Under the pieces are notes generated by a model, which was not told the DNA's origin, ran no database searches, and saw only the letters and a program-made list of their open reading frames with translations. From the NCBI GenBank assembly GCA_004297165.1, contig SCUJ01000006.1, forward strand, positions 744,001 to 808,000: DNA of 64,000 nt, read 5' to 3'. Source of the stretch: Gammaproteobacteria bacterium (lineage in GTDB: Bacteria; Pseudomonadota; Gammaproteobacteria; Eutrophobiales; Eutrophobiaceae). Position numbers and translations under genes: made by a program. Shown here one piece after another: positions 63,329 to 64,000 of the stretch. How positions within the stretch are numbered: position 1 is the stretch's first letter; the number at the start of each line of letters is the position of its first letter.

Positions 63329-64000
63329 CCGGATCCTCGAAGTCCTCGAATTCCCCGGCGCCTGATTCCTTGTCCTCGATTAAATTCTCGCGGCGACTGA
63401 GATAGGCGCTCTTGGTAAAGTCGTACTCGTCCAGCGCCGCTTCCTCGACCAGACTGCCGGTGCTCTGCGCATCAGACTTGTAGTCGATATAGTTCATGGA
63501 TAACAACCCTGCCTGATGCGCGGGTTCGGGGACATAGGCGACCGGTGAGACGAGGGCGCTGTCGACGCCGTAACCCACCACGTCCCGAATCGTGCTCGGC
63601 CCAAGGAAGGGCACGATCACGTATGGCCCCGAATGAATCCCCCATCTGGCAAGCGTCTGCCCGAAGTCCTCGTTATGTTTTTCCAGGCCCGCGCCGGTGG
63701 CGACATCGAAGAACCCGCCCAGTCCCAGGGTGGAATTGATCGCAAGCCGGGAGAGATCGTAAACCGCCTGGCGCAATTTGAACTGAAGGATATCGTTCAC
63801 GACCACAACGACGTCGTTGATGTTGCTGAAGATATTCGAGATCCCCTCATCGATGAGACTCGGCGTGATCGCCTGATAAAGACGGGCGAACGGATGAAAC
63901 AACGCCTTGTCCATCCCCTGATTGAATTTATAGGTGTTGCGATTGAGGCTTTCGAAGGGATCGCGCGGATCGGTGTTCACGCCCATGCTGGCGCATCCAC
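63312..64000 (-). CDS. mlaA: MlaA/VacJ lipoprotein of phospholipid transport (5' end outside window)
   Basis: MlaA is the outer-membrane lipoprotein that removes mislocalised phospholipids from the outer leaflet and passes them to MlaC. An internal ATG at 63986 is not the true start: upstream in-frame codons read G-C-A-S before M-G-V-N. This is the end of a lipobox, with the lipidated Cys at 63993-63995, so the signal peptide continues past the edge. Family motifs are DPRDPFESLNRNTYKFNQ, LARWGIHSGPYVIVPFLGPS and TIRDVVGYGVDS. The C terminus ends in an acidic tail (GEFEDFEDP). Confidence 0.94.
   Translation of the reverse strand, partial: GCASMGVNTDPRDPFESLNRNTYKFNQGMDKALFHPFARLYQAITPSLIDEGISNIFSNINDVVVVVNDILQFKLRQAVYDLSRLAINSTLGLGGFFDVATGAGLEKHNEDFGQTLARWGIHSGPYVIVPFLGPSTIRDVVGYGVDSALVSPVAYVPEPAHQAGLLSMNYIDYKSDAQSTGSLVEEAALDEYDFTKSAYLSRRENLIEDKESGAGEFEDFEDPATSPE

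Overview
The window looks like chromosome from a gammaproteobacterium outside the Enterobacterales. The evidence is the order rpsB-tsf-pyrH-frr-uppS-cdsA-dxr-rseP-bamA, with map-glnD divergent from rpsB, a mutH gene (methyl-directed mismatch repair), and gltX flanked by tRNA-Val on one side and tRNA-Ala/tRNA-Glu on the other, an arrangement also seen near gltX in E. coli. I did not attempt a genus assignment.

Layout. (1) 1-8833, minus strand: translation, isoprenoid, phospholipid and outer-membrane assembly genes running from the rpsB promoter and leader down to bamA, which is cut by the window edge. (2) 9034-14123, plus strand: tightly overlapping map-glnD-mutH-dusA. (3) 14300-17628, plus strand: three envelope genes, an FKBP isomerase, a TPR protein and the protease Prc. 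(4) 17730-28847: an accessory, visibly AT-richer island with a 2558-residue fully reducing type I polyketide synthase, a PLP-dependent alpha-oxoamine synthase, an FAD oxidoreductase (one operon, minus strand) and a convergent short-chain reductase. (5) 29049-31315, plus strand: an HDAC-family deacylase overlapping mtaB. (6) 31314-33206: tRNA-Glu, tRNA-Ala, gltX, tRNA-Val, with recognisable promoters. (7) 33220-55067, minus strand: a parvulin lipoprotein, a two-partner-secretion transporter (TpsB), a giant 5721-residue TpsA exoprotein, a small secreted paralogue of the TpsA C-terminal region, and a SapC-family protein. (8) 55429-63328, plus strand: a signalling operon with a class III adenylate cyclase fused to an FHA domain, a PP2C phosphatase, a Ser/Thr kinase fused to a sulfatase-modifying-factor-like domain, and a second membrane-anchored protein with that domain. 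(9) mlaA, cut by the right edge.

How the genes work together. The most unusual locus is region 4. An iterative-type reducing PKS would build a saturated acyl chain on its ACP, the alpha-oxoamine synthase would release it by decarboxylative condensation with an amino acid, and the SDR could reduce the resulting 2-amino-3-ketone. This parallels the fungal fumonisin/sphinganine-analogue logic (HR-PKS, AOS, ketoreductase) in a bacterial setting. Region 7 appears to be a complete export route for one of the longer TpsA proteins. Its companion small protein repeats the CX5C/helical/acidic C-terminal module. Region 8 links phosphothreonine signalling (kinase, phosphatase, FHA reader) with cAMP production.

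All identifications come from reading motifs and domain order. No database search, alignment program or composition calculation was run.
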